From the NCBI RefSeq assembly GCF_050624435.1, contig NC_134542.1:7808497-7872496 (forward strand): DNA of 64,000 nt, read 5' to 3'. The translations under genes and the position numbers were made by a program. The DNA is from Tenrec ecaudatus (Eukaryota > Chordata > Mammalia > Afrosoricida > Tenrecidae). Below the pieces are notes generated by a model. That model was not told the origin of the DNA and searched no databases. It was given only the letters and a program-made list of their open reading frames with translations. Of this stretch, positions 52,077-64,000 are shown in pieces (position 1 is the stretch's first letter; each line of letters opens with the position of its first letter).

Positions 52077-53012
52077 ATCAAACAGAGTTTGCCTATAGTT
52101 TTTTGTTTTCCCCAAAAACTTTGCTAGCATAATTTTTCATTTCTATTTGGTAGTTTAAGAACCAAAATGAAAATTTACTAATTCCAAAAGGGAAATTTAA
52201 AATATAAGATTTGTAAAACATTATGAATAAATAGCTAACCCTTCCTCTTAGCTTCTTTCCCTTCCCAGGAGAACTCGGAAGGTTAACTAAGTAAAACAAA
52301 CAGAGAAAAGAAATGAATCTCATCTGGCATAAAGGGCTAAATCTAGGCAATATCTGGTAAGAAGCATAGTCTAAAAGATGAAATAACCTCCGTGGCTGAA
52401 AACTATGATTTGGATTTCTAGTAGTTTGTATTAAATAATTTTGTATTCAAAAATTATTTATAAAATTTATAATTTATTAAAAAAACAACAGTTATTAAGT
52501 ATACAAGTATGAACACAAACTTGATCATACAAAATCCAAAGAAAGCAAGTATTCTTTCTTATCTGGAAGTTTTTTGCTTTGTTTTTGTTTTAGGACGTTC
52601 TAGGCAAGAGGCTAGAGTGTATGAAAAGTTCTATACAGATGGTCATGAAAAGTAAGCTTTTTAATGCTTTGGCTTTTCTAAACATTTTCTAAGGTAAAAA
52701 TGCATTCAAGGGTCAAGAAACTCCTCCATTTTTATTATAGCCACTGAAAAACATTTCTGGTCTCATTAAACAAAGCACATTAGTTTGGAACACGCTGTTT
52801 TGTTTTGGTTTTTTCTTGCGGGAACTGAATGCATTTGTCACAAATGCACAAAGACCTTTTGAGAGGGGATAGCTTAGTTTAAGTGTCTTTATTGCTCTTT
52901 GAAAATAAGTATTTTTAATCTAGGGGGTAATCTCTGGCATTCGAGTTAAAATGATGACTGCTACTAAAAACAAAACGAAACCCCCAAACTGAAAATTTCC
53001 TATTTTTCACAG

Positions 53013-53680
<668 letters not shown>

Positions 53681-55704
53681 TGAATAAAAGATGGGTGATT
53701 TAAAACTTTAGTAAGTAAACAGTCCCTTAGTTTTCATAATTTTCTATGATAATCGACTTTAAAAGAAAAATAATTTATTGAAAATAATTTTACTCTCACC
53801 AATCACCGAACAAAATCAGTAAAAAAATGTCAACCAAGTTAATAATTATAGTGAAATATAGATCTACATTTGAACCTTTCACCAATATCAATAAGTATCT
53901 TTTTTTCTTGAAAAATACTTATCTGGGGTATATGTTGTGTTAATTATTAAAGATGAGGTATCTGAAATAGATCTATTTAAACCGAAACTGTTCTAAAGGT
54001 CTTGTCACATCTCTTTATAATTTATATACTTTTAGACTTGAACACAGTCCTACAAATATGAAGAAAAATTATGTTAGTTCCTGAAGGAAATGGTCTGGCT
54101 CGGAGCATCCCGAGAAATGACCCCTGTTTAATTTGCATGCTGCCTGACCATCTGTGTTGCTGAGGTACGGACAAGGAATCAGCCCTCTAAATTCATAAGT
54201 GCACAAAATGCTGATTTATTTGAGACACAAAAGCGCATTGTTTGACATTGGAATTTTAGGTATAATAAAAAGATAATGACATTAAAACAAACAGTTTCTG
54301 ATTCCTGCATAATCACCTCTAGCTATAAACTCTTAAGAAAGACAAATATTCAGAGGGCCCTCAGACCTTCAGAACCCTTGAGAACTCATTTTCAAGTCTT
54401 TAACTGCTTATGAAAAGCAATTTGTAGCAACAGAGATACTACAAGTGAAATAAAACTTACTCGATTAGAATGCTTACCAGTAGATACAAAGAAACTACTG
54501 TTCAAACCGTTACACCCAAACTTAAAACGATATATTTTTAAGTAAAGATAGCGAGTCCTCTAACTTCAGTGCTATCAGATGGTGACTGGTTTGAATTTTC
54601 CACTTGTTAGAGGAAATCCAGACAATTCTATGACAGGACAAACAACAAAAGTAAAGTTCCACTGCTTTCCTTAGAATCTCTATGCACCACTGCTCTCTTT
54701 CTATGATATGTAGTGTTAGCCATGGAAATAAAGAAGAGATCTTACTCTAAATTCTGAACCAAATTAAAAAGAAATAAAGGAAGAGTCTGTAGAAATATGT
54801 ATGCACATTTGGTAAAGATCATATAGGTGTGTAATTTAAGAATCCAAGCACTTATCTTTACATATCACAACAGCTTCAAGTGTAAAGCCCTCTTATCAAA
54901 CTTTAATACTCTTCTTTTACTACCATAAAACTTAATGTTACATTACATGAGACTGAACAAGTTATGTACAAAGTCAGTTTTAACTTTAGAATGCACGAGT
55001 CAATGAAATACTAAATACTTGCTAAAGAAACAAGGAATCTTAATTTTGGTGCCACAAATCTTTTTTTTTTTTTAGCAATAAAAGCAGAAAATCCAACATA
55101 TTTTAATATAAATATATGGTAATGTCTTGACATCTATAGCCTACATACTTATATGCTATCCTAGATATTTATCTTTCCAATAGCATTTTTTTGGGGAGGG
55201 TAATCAGAGGCATTTATCTGGGGGCAGGTGGAAGGACACAGCGCTGAGACAGGTCTTTGGCTCATAGGCCCTGGTGGCCCCTGGGAGAAGGGCATGTGGT
55301 GGCTGGGTCCCTGTTAACTCTGTGCCCGGCACGGAGCAGATGGGCCGGTGTTTGCCAATAGCATTTTATAATTCTACAGATTTGTTCATATTTAATTAAA
55401 AAATAAAATTCTTCACAGCCCCAAACACTTTTAATACCAGTCATTAAGCTCTAATGCTGGGAAAATTTTTAACAAATGAATCTGGGAATTTATTTTTAAA
55501 ATTATTTCATAAGAAAGTTTAAAGGACAGTCTATGCTGCCTTCTAAAAAGCTTCAACAGTTGCATTCTTAAATTGGAAATTGTATGCATTATAAATATGG
55601 GTCTGACTGCATATACTAAGATTTTTTTACAGCCTCTCACACATGGATTAATATTAAGGCGTAGCAGCTCAACTTGCCACACACCATGCCACCAAACTAA
55701 AAAC

Positions 55705-55785
55705 CAAACTTACTGTCTCGAGTCGAGTCCGACTCATAGCAACCCTACAGACGCACCGAGGAGGTTTCTGAGACTAACTCCTTAA
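55705..55785 (-). mobile_element. AfroSINE tail fragment, antisense
   Basis: 'ctgtctcgagtcgagtccgactcatagcaaccctacag' is the antisense of the RTE-like SINE tail, near consensus. Confidence 0.65.
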
Positions 55786-56064
55786 GGGAGTGAGCAGTGG
55801 TTGCAGGACGCCTAAGTGAGGGACGCCTCGGATGGGCTTCAAGAGCAGGAGGTGCTGTTCTTAGACTGCCTCATCACACAAACCACAAACAGTAGTTACA
55901 TGAAAAGAAATGCAATGAAAATAACACAGACGCTTTATTCATTTATTAATAAAACTAAGTTTTCAAGTGAAACACAGAATGCCTTTATGATACAGGGTAT
56001 TTTGTTTAATCATTGACCTATAATAGTTCACCCGATACTACATGAACTTTCATTTATAAAAATG

Positions 56065-56205
56065 TGAAGGTCAGTAATTCAAACTCACCAGTTGATTGAG
56101 GAGGAAAGTTGAAGCGGTCAGTTCCTGAAAAGATTTAAAGTCTCCGAAACCCAGTTCTACCTTGTCCTAGAGGGTCAGAATGGACTCACCAATAGGGGTT
56201 TTGCT
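56065..56205 (+). mobile_element. AfroSINE, sense, partial
   Basis: 'aaggtcagtaattcaaactcacc' through 'tctaccttgtcctagagggtcagaatggactcacc'. The first part of the head is missing. Confidence 0.65.
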
Positions 56206-56263
56206 TTGTATTATATGAATTCTTATTTTACAAAAATTATGATTCTGGCACAGCACAGACTTT

Positions 56264-56719
56264 TTTCTTTTATTTAAAGATCATTTTATTGGGGCTCTTA
56301 CAGCTCTTATAACAATGCATACATCAGTTGTATCCACACATTTGCACATCTTGCCATCATTATTTTCTAGATACTTTCTACTGAGCCCTTGGTATCAAGT
56401 TCCTCTTTTCTCCTTCCCTCCCCATTCCCACCCTTGTGACCCCATGATAAATTATAAATGATCATTTTCATATCTTACACTGACTGCTGTTTCACCGCTG
56501 CCCCCCCCCCCCCACCAATTTCTGTTGTTCGCGCTCCCTGGAGAGGGTGTGTGTGATTATGTGTTGATCATCGCAATTGGTTCCCCTTTCCCCCACTCCT
56601 CTCCCAACCTTCTTCCTACCCTTCGAGTATTGCCACTCCATTCCTGTTCCTGGATTCCGTGTGCCGTGGGCGCTTATCTCTCGGCTATACTCTTGCACAT
56701 TTTCCAGTCTAGCCTACAG
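56264..56719 (-). mobile_element. Polyadenylated retroposon, antisense, 5'-truncated
   Basis: A perfect 14-bp duplication ACAGCACAGACTTT (56,250-56,263 and 56,720-56,733) flanks 456 bases. On the minus strand these end in 'gtaagagccccaataaaatgatc' plus an A-rich tail. A homopolymer C run (56,501-56,513) has expanded inside. Confidence 0.9.
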
Positions 56720-57099
56720 ACAGCACAGACTTTCAAGTGAGTGACTGCCCCTCGCATTTATCAGCACAGGAGGCAATCCTTACAGCTCCTGGTTTCACAA
56801 CGTAAGATTTAAAAAAACTTAGGTGACCCAAAGACCGGAAGAACTAGATGGTGTCCAGCTACCAACACTGACTGGGTCCCAGAAACAATGGAAGCAAAGC
56901 ATATAATGCACTAAAAAAAGTAAATTTAATGATAAGACAGAGGCTAGAGGAACCCCCAAGATTATGAAAGCCCCTAAAATATTCTTCTGGTCTGAAACTA
57001 ACGGTGTTCCTGGAGACCACTTTTGAGCCAAACAATATACAGGCCCATAAACTAAACAGAAACACCTGAGAGGCACATGGTCCTTCAAACGGAAACCAA

Positions 57100-57285
57100 G
57101 CTCCACGGTGCAGACTCACACTGTGACCCTGTATAGTTGAATTGGCCCTGTGGGCTTCGGAAGCTGCACGTCCTCAATGGCGGCAGAAAGCCTTCCCTTC
57201 CTTCTTCAGAGCAGCTGGCAGGTTTGAACTGCCGATTTTGTTGTGATTGGTCCAACTCCTAATTCACATCACCAGGGCATCTTAA
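57100..57285 (-). mobile_element. AfroSINE, antisense
   Basis: 'cagactcacactgtgaccctgtatagttgaattggccctgtggg' to 'cctaattcacatcaccagggcatc' is a complete but diverged element. Confidence 0.7.
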
Positions 57286-57584
57286 CAGGGTACAATCAAT
57301 TACTATCTGAGAACTTGTTCAACTCTGTCTAAATTCTAATGAAATTTGTCATAAAATAAGCATTTTAGAGAGTTAAACATGGTTCATATCCTTTTTCTTT
57401 TGCTCTTGAAGGCACTTCATGCTCCACCAGATGCACACACTCTTGCTACAGCAAGCAGAAAGACAAGCATTCTGCTCTATATTGATGATAATACGGTTTA
57501 TTGTTTCTGAGCAGGAGTGAATGAAGGGGAGAGCAGGCCAGTAGCTAGTGTCTATCACCCAACAATGGTAACATCTGGTCTGTC

Positions 57585-57780
57585 ACCCAGATATTGTTCT
57601 AGAAGCCTCCCATTTATGATTGCATCTCATCTTTAAAGCAATTCTATGAAGTAGGTATTATTATTACCCCACTTTTAGAGGGAACACATAGGAGATAAAT
57701 AAACACATAGGATTAGAGTAAGTGGCAGAAACCATCTGAACCCAGAAAGACTGCCCCCAGAGTCCACTCTTCAGCTCTTT
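57585..57780 (+). mobile_element. MIR SINE
   Basis: 'gcatctcatctttaaagcaattctatgaagtaggtattattattaccccacttttagaggg' and 'agtaagtggcagaaacc..agagtccactcttcagc' follow the MIR consensus closely. Confidence 0.85.
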
Positions 57781-60389
57781 CCCTCTGTTGTTCCAGATGG
57801 AAGCTGGAGTCAGCACACAGAAACAACATTCACAGCATCTTCAATAACGCTTCTTAACGAGAGAGCTACAGAACTTTCTTTAGGGATAAAGCAGAATCCC
57901 TTATTTTATTTTTCTGTTAAAATTAAGTTACATTTAATTTTAAATGATATGAAACAGCACTCAACCAGTACTTTAAAGAATTCTCGAGATGATTGCCAGA
58001 CTTCTTAGAGGAAGATATCAGACCCAGGCCCACACCTATGAAGACATTCAACCTTGCATGGGGACAAATAGAAACTTACATAATGAAATAATAATTCTAT
58101 CATTCCTTATGTATGATAGAAGTTCAAAGCACACATATATACGCTTGATACACACACGTCTTATACAACAAAACTATTGTTTATAACACGTTAAACAACA
58201 ACACAATTGTGCTAATATTCAGCTAATTTTGCTATGATATTCAAATATTATTAATACTGTAGGCACCTACAGAAATGTCATTAGATAAATCCTATTGAAA
58301 TTAAAGTCCTGCGTTTAATCTGGGGTAGGGAAGGAGAGAGAAAAATGGGATTTATTTTTCAGAGACTTTTTGTGAGACAACAAATGCTGTATAATCTAAA
58401 TGCTTCCACCCTTCTATCATAGCTTTTATAAAAAGATCAAACCTAACAATCCCAGAATAGCTATAAGTGAGTTCAAGTACCTGACAACTGATTTCCCCTG
58501 GACTGTCTCATATACATTTATTTCTTCCTTTTTATTTCAATCTGTAGCTCCTCTTTTTAAATTACTTAAATTTTTGTTACCAGTTAAATTGTGTCTCAAA
58601 TTCTTAAGGAAGCAAGCTGAGCATAATATAACAAATCTTAATTATCAATTTAAAATTTCAATAAGATAGGTAAAAATTTAAATGTCATTATCAGCTTAAC
58701 CCAGTTAGTCTAAAAATTTAAACACTGTTTTTACCTTGAGCCTGCCAACTTAATATTTCAGAATGAAAGTGTCTGGACTAGGGAAATTCTTTGACTAATG
58801 GGAAAAATCCAACTTTTCACCTTAGACAAGGCTTTTTAAAGTGTTATGTAAAAACTTTCTAGTAATGTAATGCATATGTCTGTTACATTTATGTTAATTT
58901 CAGAAGTCTACTTTCTAGCACTTCATGAAACTAAAAATCATAAAGGCCAATCAGAAAGATTCATTTCTTTTAACCCTTAACCTCAGCCTCATGATCTCTT
59001 TCTTAAAGAAAACTATGTATTACATTTCTCAGTATTTCTACTGTTAGCAATACAAAGGCACTGACTGACTAGAACTCTGATTTACATCGGTTGTAATTTC
59101 TATTTTTTGCACCCCCCCCCACTCCCTCCATTGGGGTTTATAAAATAAGGCCATTCTGCTGGGAGTGTGGCTAACACCACTTCACAAGCTGGATTACTTT
59201 GGCAGGAGCAAGGTTTTCCCCTGACCTGCAAGTGGGAGTATGAGGATCATAGTCTAATCCCAAAGACTTGCACTTTTTATACGATAGTTCTACTGTAGCT
59301 TTCTGCTATGTTTACTAGCTTTATGACTAATTAATGACTAGATTTATGACATAATTTTCCACATCATAACCTTCAAAAGTATAACCCTTAATTAGAATAG
59401 CTAAATAAGTGAATTTAAATGAAAACAATTAAAAAACTGTACACATGCACTTAATGAATGCCTAAGATACAACCTATTAACTATTTGCGTTTTTAAATCT
59501 GTACTCTATGATCATAATCTCTAGTTGTAGCTCTGGCTTTGAGTATTTTTTCATTCCCACGGCTGGAAATCTAGAATGCAGCACCGCTGCACACAGTTTC
59601 ACAAGCAAACCCCTGAATCCTGGGAGGTTCTTGTCACTGTGTTCCCACTGAGTTGGTGGCAGAACTTTCCCCACAAAAGTCTGAGTGGACTGCTGTGGCC
59701 CTGAGAGAACCCCGCGGATCAGCTCCTCTCTGAACACAAGCTCTATGCGGTCCGGGCTGCATCTGAGGAGGCCTCTCGCGAGCCTTTCGTCAAGGCGTCA
59801 GGGTGTGTTTACAGAGAACGCGCTTCAGTAAACCTAGGTACACCTTCTAAGACTGCCAAGCAGAACATGCCTAGATGCTCACGTGCAGCTCTTTAAGCCA
59901 AAGTCTGACTGAGGAGGCCTGGTTGGGGGCCCAAGAGCCTGCATTCCTAACAAGTACCCAATTGATGCCAATCTTTGCTGATTTGAAGACTAGCTTGAGC
60001 AACGTTTCAAAGACTAATCTCAATTAACATTTAAGCTTTGATTTTTAAAAAACCCACCCAATATTCAAAGGCTTAATTAAATGATACTTGAATTTCACAC
60101 ATCTGGAAAACTGATATGACCTCTAAAGACCCTTTCAGTTCAGAGCTGTAATTGATCATCTTCACCTTTACTCCCGCCCACAATTCAACAGGTAGGAAAA
60201 GGTTGGTTACAGTGATTTACTTAGAACAGGGGGTCACATTCAGCCCTCAAGGTAATTTTTTGTGGTCCATGACGCTCTGAAATAAAATGTAACGAGGGAA
60301 TTGTGTGTACAGTATTGCCTCCATCTCCCCTAAGCACTATTTTCTTCAAAACAATTTTTTTTTTCTATTTTCATTTTACTTCAGAGTAT

Positions 60390-60492
60390 CGTGGAAACCC
60401 TACAGTGTTGGAAACCCCAATGAAGAGTCCGACTCTGTCCTACGGGGTAGTTATTAGTTAGAATGGACTCAATGGCACTGGGTTTGGTTTCT
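60390..60492 (+). mobile_element. AfroSINE tail, sense
   Basis: 'ggaaaccctacagtgttgg' and 'agagtccgactctgtcctacgg..tagttagaatggactcaatggcac' form the 3' half of the SINE. Confidence 0.65.
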
Positions 60493-61229
60493 AAGATCAT
60501 AGTCCTTCCTTCATTTCATCCACTTTATATATGGCAAGGTCAGGTACACATGCAAAAAGCAACCAAAGAAAAACAATTTTTGTTAATGGACATACAAATT
60601 AACACTAGGTTTACAGACATTTCTTATATAACTAACTCTATGTACATGTGGCAGATTGATACACGAACAAAGCTGCATTCATTTAAAAGCTTAATTTTTA
60701 AGTGTAGAAAACATAAATGAAAGTATATACTATATTATTTATACAAAATATATATTTTATGTACAACATTCGAGAATATTGGGTTCAACATATTGTAAGG
60801 GATTATAATCTGATATGTTGTCTTTACATTTGAGGGTTTCTTCTCAGAACTTTTTGAATGCTTATAATTTATTACTGAAACAATAAATTCTTTAATGAAA
60901 CCAATTTACTGGGATTAATACTCAATTTATGTTCGTATCAAATTGAAGTGCATCTGTAGAGATATAGGTATACCACTCAAGAGAATTTCAAGATTAGAAC
61001 GCGGAAAAGAAAATGAATTCGGATATATTTTTGTCTTATAAATGGATAAGTCAGCATAAATGTGCATAAAAAGTCTGTATAATTTTCATTGAGGAAATGG
61101 AAATGCATCGAAATGATGTGTCCCATAAACCTGGTGTCAAAGAGGAATAGGGACTAATCATCATCCTATGCAAGACATTGTCTCTATACACAAAGACGTG
61201 CTGTGCTACTTTCCTGTGCATGTGCGTGT

Positions 61230-61260
<31 letters not shown>
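61230..61260. repeat. (GT)n(GA)n microsatellite
   Basis: About 12 GT units followed by four GA units. Confidence 0.93.
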
Positions 61261-61375
61261 TAAAACAGATGTCTACTGAAATACTCCAGGGGAAACCCTG
61301 AAGTGAATTTTTCTTCTTTCAATACTGCAAACACCATATGGTGGGCACATGCATACCACAGAAGGCACATGTACA

Positions 61376-61555
61376 TCATCTCTCACTGCCACCCAGCTGA
61401 CTCACAGCGACCCTCTGAGCAGGGTGGAGTTGCCCTGTGAGTTTCAGAGAAATAGGAAGCCCCCGGAAAGCTCCCAAGGAAAGGATGGTGGTTTAGAACT
61501 GCCGATCTTGCCCAACAGGCAAGGGAACACACAAGCAATATGCCACCAGAGATAG
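61376..61555 (-). mobile_element. AfroSINE, antisense
   Basis: 'cactgccacccagctgactcacagcgaccctctgagcagggtgg' to 'caagcaatatgccaccag' is the antisense order. Confidence 0.75.
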
Positions 61556-62543
61556 GGTGTTTGTGTGTTTTCTGTGTGGACACCTTTGAAAATAGATTTT
61601 TATTGGAAACCTGTAGAATATTTGGGATCATACCCCAACCTAAATTTAAAACAAACAAACAAAATTATTTCTAGTAAGAAATAATATTAAGAACTCTAAA
61701 AATTATTAAATAAATATGGTGTCTAATTGAGATTAAAAAAAAACAACCAGTCTGAATTGCTTATGGCATTACTGTTGCTTGGTGAGAATGATGGGATATG
61801 GCAAAATGTAACAAAGTCTTTGTTTCCCAAGAAAATGCGAAGCCATTCTTTTCAGATTTGAAATCAAGTATGATTTTTGTCAAAATGAAAGTTTGTTATC
61901 AACAAAGATCATGTTACTAATTATTGCTAAAAAGAGACCAAAACTCAGGCTTCCAACATTCCTTTACCACATTACACTGCTTCCTCCAAAGTGGCAAAGT
62001 GTTTATTTTATTTAAAGGGTTTATTTTATATACAGCAGTTTAAAAATAAGTTTAACCTGAATAGCAAAGTTTAGTTCCAATGTTGCAAATATTGTATAAC
62101 TTTTAAAAAGATGACAGATGAAATTATCATAAAGGAAGGTCAAATGAGCTAAAAACTATGCTAAAGTGTTACTGGCTTACAAAGAAAAAGGGCCATGAGG
62201 AGGAGGCACGGTCAAACGCACATTTAAAGGTAAAACAAGTATCAGCTACAGAAATATTTTATTTAGTATTACTGTCCCATTATCCCAAACCTAATACCCT
62301 GTAAAGGTGAAGTCATAAAATTATACAAAAATATCCCCACCCCAGCCAGTTCTGGGGCTTTGGGGCTCGGCTCAAGGGAGTCTGTGTGGGCGTGCCTACA
62401 CAGAAGGGTATGCTGGGCCCCTCTAGGGTTTCCCGTATGGGCTCCAGTAAATTTCTTCCCTTTTGCTTAAAAACAAAACAAAACTTAAAAAATAAAAATA
62501 ATGGAAAAGGGGCTGAAAATGTTTTTGCTTTTGTTCTTTTCAG

Positions 62544-62744
62544 AGCCCACGTGGCCCCTCCCACTCGGCCTCTGCCCGGCATGGCTATTTTTGGATGTTC
62601 TCTTCTCCACTGCGTCAATCATGCATCTCTGTGCCATCTCTGTGGACCGCTACATAGCCATTCAAAAGCCAATCCAGGCCAATCAATGTAACTCCCGAGC
62701 TACAGCATTCATCAAGATCGCAGTGGTGTGGCTGATCTCAATAG
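62544..62744 (+). CDS. HTR2B: HTR2B, second coding exon (ECL1 to TM4)
   Basis: 201 bases: two bases completing Glu, 66 codons, and the first base of a Gly codon; acceptor TTTTCAG and donor G|GTATGT. It encodes extracellular loop 1 ([10 protein letters not shown]), TM3 beginning at the disulfide Cys of [12 protein letters not shown], with the amine-binding Asp3.32 in LFLD, the STASIMHLC stretch, the G-protein-coupling motif DRYIAI, intracellular loop 2 ([14 protein letters not shown]) and TM4 ([14 protein letters not shown] with Trp4.50). All landmark residues of an aminergic receptor are present. Relative to the human protein as I remember it, EAMW is EPTW, LVLC is LGLC and IKKP is IQKP. The third coding exon (TM5-TM7 and the C-tail) is not in the window. 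Confidence 0.96.
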
Positions 62745-64000
62745 GTATGTAAGGAATTGTCAGGGCGCACGCTGACAGCGTTGGCGGTTACTGGGACACC
62801 AGGTCTACCAGGCTATGACACTTTGTCCAAGGTCCATGTAGTCTACTGTGGTAGACAACATATCATATGAAATTCGAGAATTAAAGTTACAAGAAATGAA
62901 ACATACCTTAAATCACATTTTTTCTAAACTCCTTTTATGTCCTGGTACCTATGGCTAAAGATCAATACTTGTATCAGTAAATCTATCATATAGCGCTCAG
63001 GCCAGGGTCATCAGAAAGTGTGAGAGTAGAAGACTGACTCTACAGCCTCACAGAGGGCACTGCCCACAGTCTTCCCTGAGCCATCTGTCTGCTTTGGTCT
63101 TAAGATGTAGGAAAGCAGTTTTGATAACTGTCAACAGGAGATCACGAAGGTAGAGAATTCCACAGTTAAGAGGTACAAGAAATGAAACATACTTTAAATG
63201 ACTGCCCAGAAGAGAAACAGGAAGAGGAAAATGAAAATCAAAAGGCTATACGTATAGAACAAAAAGCCAGTCACCCAGTCCATTCTGATTCATCGGGTCC
63301 CTGTATCGTTTCAGAGACTGAATCTGATCAGGAACAGACGGCGGCATCTTTCCCCCTTGAACCACCAACCTTGTGGTCAGCAGTCCAATGCTTACCGAAA
63401 AGCACCTCCACTGGGGTTTTTAAAAGCTCACAGAAAATGTTTCCAAGAGTTTTTTGAAGTCCCCCGCGCCTGTTTTATAGGCAGGTATCACAAATGTAAA
63501 TGTAGAAGCCTACAGTTCCATAATCATATGAACTAAAAGACAGTAAACTGCCTGCTTAAGTATTCAAATAAGTTTTGTTCGAAGGGATACGCAAAGAAAA
63601 CATGTTAAACAGATGTTCAGAAATTATTTATAAAAAGAAATCACATTTCTTCTAAGCTGCTTTTATGTCCTGGTACCTATAACTAAAAATCCAAAATAAA
63701 TGATACGATAGAGCTCCTTAGCATGAAGTATAACCCTGCCCGCCCCCCCGCCAAAAAAAAAGAAAAAGGAACATAAGCAAAAACTTACACTTCTTTTCTA
63801 AGATAACACTAGAAAAACAACTGCCGTGCTCATTAGTTTCACAAGCAGATTCAATTTTTTCTAGTAAAATAAAATCTAAGAGGAAAAAAAATCTAGAGAT
63901 ATGGAATGCTAAAGAAGACAGGGCAAGAAAAAACAAGACTTCACTCTAATCAGGAAAAACACCAGCAAAGAAGCATGATACTGAGATAAATTTTTATAAC
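62745..64000 (+). other. HTR2B following intron, incomplete
   Basis: It begins with GTATGT. It contains an antisense AfroSINE at 63,262-63,410. A phrase near 62,926-62,955 ('tctaaactccttttatgtcctggtacctat') returns at about 63,650-63,680 ('tctaagctgcttttatgtcctggtacctat'). No exon was seen before the window ends. Confidence 0.65.
63262..63410 (-). mobile_element. AfroSINE, antisense
   Basis: 'agtcacccagtccattctgattcatcgggtccc' to 'gtcagcagtccaatgcttaccgaaaagcacctcc' is the antisense order, with part of the centre lost. Confidence 0.7.

Overview
This is a stretch of mammalian nuclear genome, not a bacterial or viral sequence. Two recognisable protein genes are split into short exons with canonical GT/AG borders, and most of the rest is decayed interspersed repeat. 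Most of the open reading frames of 60 to 110 codons are noise in non-coding DNA. The repeats point to Afrotheria: I count about two dozen AfroSINE-type tRNA-derived SINEs, several 3' ends of an RTE (BovB-like) LINE, and two copies of SPIN (Space Invaders) hAT transposons. SPIN was reported among afrotherians from the tenrec, so a tenrec such as Echinops is my best guess; the clade is more secure than the species.

Layout. Bases 1-9,583 are intergenic DNA downstream of PSMD1, holding SINEs, two copies of a polyadenylated retroposon, a 41-bp minisatellite (7,088-7,402) and no gene I can support. From 35,192 down to 9,584 on the minus strand lie the last eight coding exons of PSMD1 (Rpn2), the scaffold subunit of the 19S proteasome base. 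They give 325 residues, matching human residues 629-953 including the stop. All eight exons join in frame, and the introns hold L1, RTE, mariner, SPIN, MIR and AfroSINE insertions. From 35,193 to the right edge is the next upstream PSMD1 intron, in which I find no further PSMD1 exon. Nested inside it on the opposite strand is HTR2B, the serotonin 5-HT2B receptor. Coding exon 2 (N-terminus to TM2) is at 53,273-53,603 and exon 3 (ECL1 to TM4) at 62,544-62,744. The last coding exon lies beyond the right edge, as does the 5' two thirds of PSMD1.

The two genes do not work in a common pathway; the shared locus is a host gene with a nested antisense gene, as in human. The most interesting observations are: (1) the ancestral HTR2B start codon reads CTG, with the first in-frame ATG six codons later and a 20-codon upstream ORF that stops one base before that ATG; (2) a ~1.15-kb, apparently full-length, non-coding, polyadenylated retroposon with exact target-site duplications, plus at least eight truncated or rearranged relatives; (3) a 'tail-only' A-rich insertion with a 15-bp target duplication inside a mariner copy; (4) a 41-bp minisatellite that has no stop codon in any forward frame. 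I found no CRISPR array, operon or other prokaryote-like system.
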